Below, piece after piece: positions 15,371-17,179 of a DNA stretch of 17,179 nucleotides. The stretch comes from Porticoccus sp. (GTDB lineage Bacteria > Pseudomonadota > Gammaproteobacteria > Pseudomonadales > Porticoccaceae). The stretch covers positions 1-17,179 of the forward strand of contig DRHD01000065.1 in the NCBI GenBank assembly GCA_011049795.1, in the 5' to 3' direction. The position numbers were made by a program, and so were the translations under genes. How positions within the stretch are numbered: the stretch's first letter is position 1; the number at the start of each line of letters is the position of its first letter. The notes beneath the pieces are model-generated. The model ran no database searches, was not told the DNA's origin, and saw nothing but the letters and a program-made list of their open reading frames with translations.

Positions 15371-15387
15371 TGCGACAAATTGTCGCA
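15371..15387. promoter_or_regulatory. Perfect 17-bp palindrome TGCGACAA-A-TTGTCGCA, candidate operator
   Basis: Eight-base arms around a single central A, 64 bases upstream of the outer-membrane protein ATG and inside its likely promoter region. The 7/8-1-7/8 layout is like Fur-family operators, although the bases do not match the Fur or Zur consensus. It is not followed by a T-run, so it is not a terminator. Confidence 0.6.
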
Positions 15388-15413
15388 CCTAGCTAAAACT
15401 AGAATCATAAGAA

Positions 15414-15433
15414 AGGGGCCTTTACAGGCCCCT
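15414..15433 (-). terminator. Rho-independent terminator of the metalloprotease gene
   Basis: AGGGGCC and GGCCCCT form a perfect GC-rich 7-bp stem around a 6-nt loop, 28 bases past the protease stop. On the minus strand it is followed by TTTCTTAT. It separates the protease from the outer-membrane protein gene. Confidence 0.75.
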
Positions 15434-15461
15434 GAGAGACTCCCCAAAAGTCCCCGTTATT

Positions 15462-17063
15462 TTATGGGCTACAGTTTTTACCGCGGCAGGGCTTGTCTCC
15501 GCCACCACCGCCGTTGCCGCCGCCGTTACCCCCGCCACCGCTACCACCGGTAACAGTAACTTCTGCCCATCCGCTCCAGGCTGATGAACCACTATCATTG
15601 AAGGCCCTTACCCGATAGCGGAAGGTGTTCGCACCACTTTCATCAGTCAGTGAGGTGTCACCTACTGATGTGGTACCTACGATAGCAGTACCGTTCCAGG
15701 TGTTCGCCCTTTTCTTGTGGGCTTGCTCCCGCTGAATTTCGTAGCCGGTTTCGTTGGCTACATCTGTCCAGCTCAACGAGGCAGTTCCATTAGTACCATC
15801 AGTAGCCGTTAGGCCAGTGGGTGTTGCCGGGGGAGGCGTAGGTTCCTGTTGGGTGGTGGCACTGGCCGTATTGGTGTAGCTGGAATCTCCTTCCGTATTG
15901 AAGGCAAGCACACGGTAGTAATAGATTGTGATTGGATCGAGGCCTGTGTCGTTATAGCTCTGGCTGTTGGCAGAGACTGAGCTGGCAATCGTTGTCCAGT
16001 TGCTTTCATCGAGGGAACGCTCCACTTTAAAACCATCTTCATTGGATGAATTGTCATTCCAGATTAAGTTGATTTCTGTGTGCGAAGTGGCATTAGCTGA
16101 CAGGTTAGTTGGCGCCGTGGGTATAGTAGGAGTTGGGGTGCCAAAATTAACGGTCATGGTTGAAGCTGAGGCGGAGATATTGCTGAGGGTCACGCCACTG
16201 CCACTACCATTGTAGAGCTTGCTGTCTGGGTTACTGGCATCGTCAAACAATGTGCCGTTTGTACCCGTCCAGAGTGCTGCATTCCGGCTTGCAGTGGAAC
16301 TGCCATCAGCTTCCTCCAAATCTACCAGACGATGTGAGTCATTGGAGTTGCTGCCTAGATTGTCATCAATATGCCAGATCGCCAGACCGCCACCAAAATT
16401 GGTGCCCAGCCAACGTTCCAGACCATAGTCATAACCTGCGGGTTGGCGGTTTTCAGCCAGGAAGTATTCATTGCTGGTTCCGGTTGAACCGCGGAACACC
16501 GTGTCATTGTCTGTACCGCCGCCAGAGGCGGCAATGGATTCAGTGCCGTTGCCTTCAAAGCCTTCTACCCAATTCATATGGTATTTGGTCCAGGCCGAGG
16601 CATTAACCGGTGTTTCACCGGGGTAGGCGTCACCGTTGGTGTTGGAACGACCCCAGCTACCACTGGCCATCACGCCAAATGCGCCGATACCATTTGAAGA
16701 ACCGTCGGTGTCGTAGAGATCTGGCAGGCTATAGGTCAGGTGACCCAGTTCGTGAACCATAATCCCCATGGTGGCTTGGTGTTCATTGGATGTGCTGGTG
16801 GCATGGAGTTCGCCAAATTGGGCATAGGTGGCTAATGTCACCCCATCAAAAGTAGGGTAAGGGTACTGTAGGCTCCATTTATGCCCCCATACACTGGGTG
16901 ATAATGAAGGAGAGTAGGCTGTTTCATAACCGGCGACGATCACCACAATAGAAAGTTCACTACCACTGACTATGCCGTCATTATTGGTATCGTAATTGGC
17001 ATAGTTAATATAGGGGTTAGCAGCAGTAATGGCATCTTCTGAAAGATTGCGGTTTGCTGTGCC
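15462..17063 (-). CDS. Secreted M6-type zinc metalloprotease with two FN3 domains (5' end lost)
   Basis: The frame is open past GTG 16946 and codes for protease-like sequence (NLSEDAITAANPYINYANYD, then TNNDGIVSGSELSIVVIVAGYE) up to 17063; beyond that it is antisense of itself and stops at 17094-17096. The signal peptide and propeptide are therefore missing. Numbering from 16946, the zinc site HELGH is 65-69 (16740-16754), followed by LPDLYDTD and the Met-turn-like FGVMASGSW at 90-98. This arrangement is that of the M6/InhA-like peptidases. Fibronectin type III domains lie at about 275-365 and 372-466. A poly-Gly/Asn linker and a short tail, DKPCRGKNCSP, end the protein. It probably acts outside the cell on proteins, with FN3 domains helping binding. 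GTG 16946 is not a natural start. Confidence 0.88.
   Translation of the reverse strand, partial: GTANRNLSEDAITAANPYINYANYDTNNDGIVSGSELSIVVIVAGYETAYSPSLSPSVWGHKWSLQYPYPTFDGVTLATYAQFGELHATSTSNEHQATMGIMVHELGHLTYSLPDLYDTDGSSNGIGAFGVMASGSWGRSNTNGDAYPGETPVNASAWTKYHMNWVEGFEGNGTESIAASGGGTDNDTVFRGSTGTSNEYFLAENRQPAGYDYGLERWLGTNFGGGLAIWHIDDNLGSNSNDSHRLVDLEEADGSSTASRNAALWTGTNGTLFDDASNPDSKLYNGSGSGVTLSNISASASTMTVNFGTPTPTIPTAPTNLSANATSHTEINLIWNDNSSNEDGFKVERSLDESNWTTIASSVSANSQSYNDTGLDPITIYYYRVLAFNTEGDSSYTNTASATTQQEPTPPPATPTGLTATDGTNGTASLSWTDVANETGYEIQREQAHKKRANTWNGTAIVGTTSVGDTSLTDESGANTFRYRVRAFNDSGSSAWSGWAEVTVTGGSGGGGNGGGNGGGGGDKPCRGKNCSP
16402..16518 (-). repeat. 117-bp inverted repeat, copy inside the protease gene
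   Basis: This segment codes for part of the protease after the zinc site (from GTDNDTVFRG to YGLERWLG). Its reverse complement is identical, base for base, to 17063-17179. Confidence 0.97.
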
Positions 17064-17179
17064 GGTACAGACAATGACACGGTGTTCCGCGGTTCAACCG
17101 GAACCAGCAATGAATACTTCCTGGCTGAAAACCGCCAACCCGCAGGTTATGACTATGGTCTGGAACGTTGGCTGGGCAC
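17063..17179 (+). repeat. 117-bp inverted repeat, copy at the window edge
   Basis: On the plus strand this reads GTDNDTVFRGSTGTSNEYF in sense orientation and is an exact reverse-complement copy of 16402-16518, with no mismatch or gap. It abuts native protease sequence at 17062 and runs to the last base of the window, so its full length is unknown. Confidence 0.97.

Noticed and set aside
15308..15388. GTG 15388 as start of the outer-membrane protein
   Set aside because: It overlaps the edge of the 17-bp palindrome and displaces the signal peptide from the N-terminus.
16402..17179. Hairpin telomere or insertion-sequence ends as the cause of the 117-bp inverted repeat
   Set aside because: The arms are protease coding sequence, no transposase or protelomerase is present, and 544 bases of protease sequence separate the arms.

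Overview
The window looks like chromosomal DNA of a Gram-negative bacterium, most likely a marine-type gammaproteobacterium. The reasons are lipoproteins with classical lipoboxes, an outer-membrane beta-barrel protein, periplasmic TPR and TonB-C-like proteins, an Lrp/AsnC regulator beside polyamine enzymes, and moderate G+C. The taxonomic guess is inference; no rRNA or marker gene is present.

Layout. (1) Positions 1-6856, minus strand: five tightly packed genes for a cell-envelope assembly. In transcription order they encode a secreted TPR protein with a TonB-C-like end, a low-complexity lipoprotein, a second lipoprotein, a single-pass TPR protein with a PEGA-like end, and a single-pass protein with five PEGA-type repeats fused to a formylglycine-generating-enzyme (SUMF1)-like domain. 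The last gene runs off the left edge. No member has a function I can name, and this is the best candidate here for an undescribed system. (2) Positions 7017-9119, plus strand: an AEC-family carrier and a CaiB/BaiF CoA-transferase 18 nt apart, plausibly uptake and CoA activation of a carboxylate. (3) Positions 9128-9802: an AT-rich orphan gene for a small secreted protein, with two hairpins behind its start. (4) Positions 9883-14074: an Lrp/AsnC regulator divergent from an ornithine/lysine-type decarboxylase, which converges on a class III aminotransferase preceded by a LuxR-type regulator. Together these look like a diamine (putrescine or cadaverine) module with palindromic candidate operators in both control regions. 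(5) Positions 14243-15307: an outer-membrane beta-barrel protein with His/Asp/Glu-rich loops and a perfect 17-bp palindrome upstream. (6) Positions 15462-17063: a secreted M6-type zinc metalloprotease with two fibronectin type III domains. Its 5' end is cut by a perfect 117-bp inverted copy of its own interior at the right edge of the window, most likely an assembly or amplification chimera.

No tRNA, rRNA, CRISPR array, insertion sequence or phage gene was recognised. There is no gene-free stretch longer than 300 bases.
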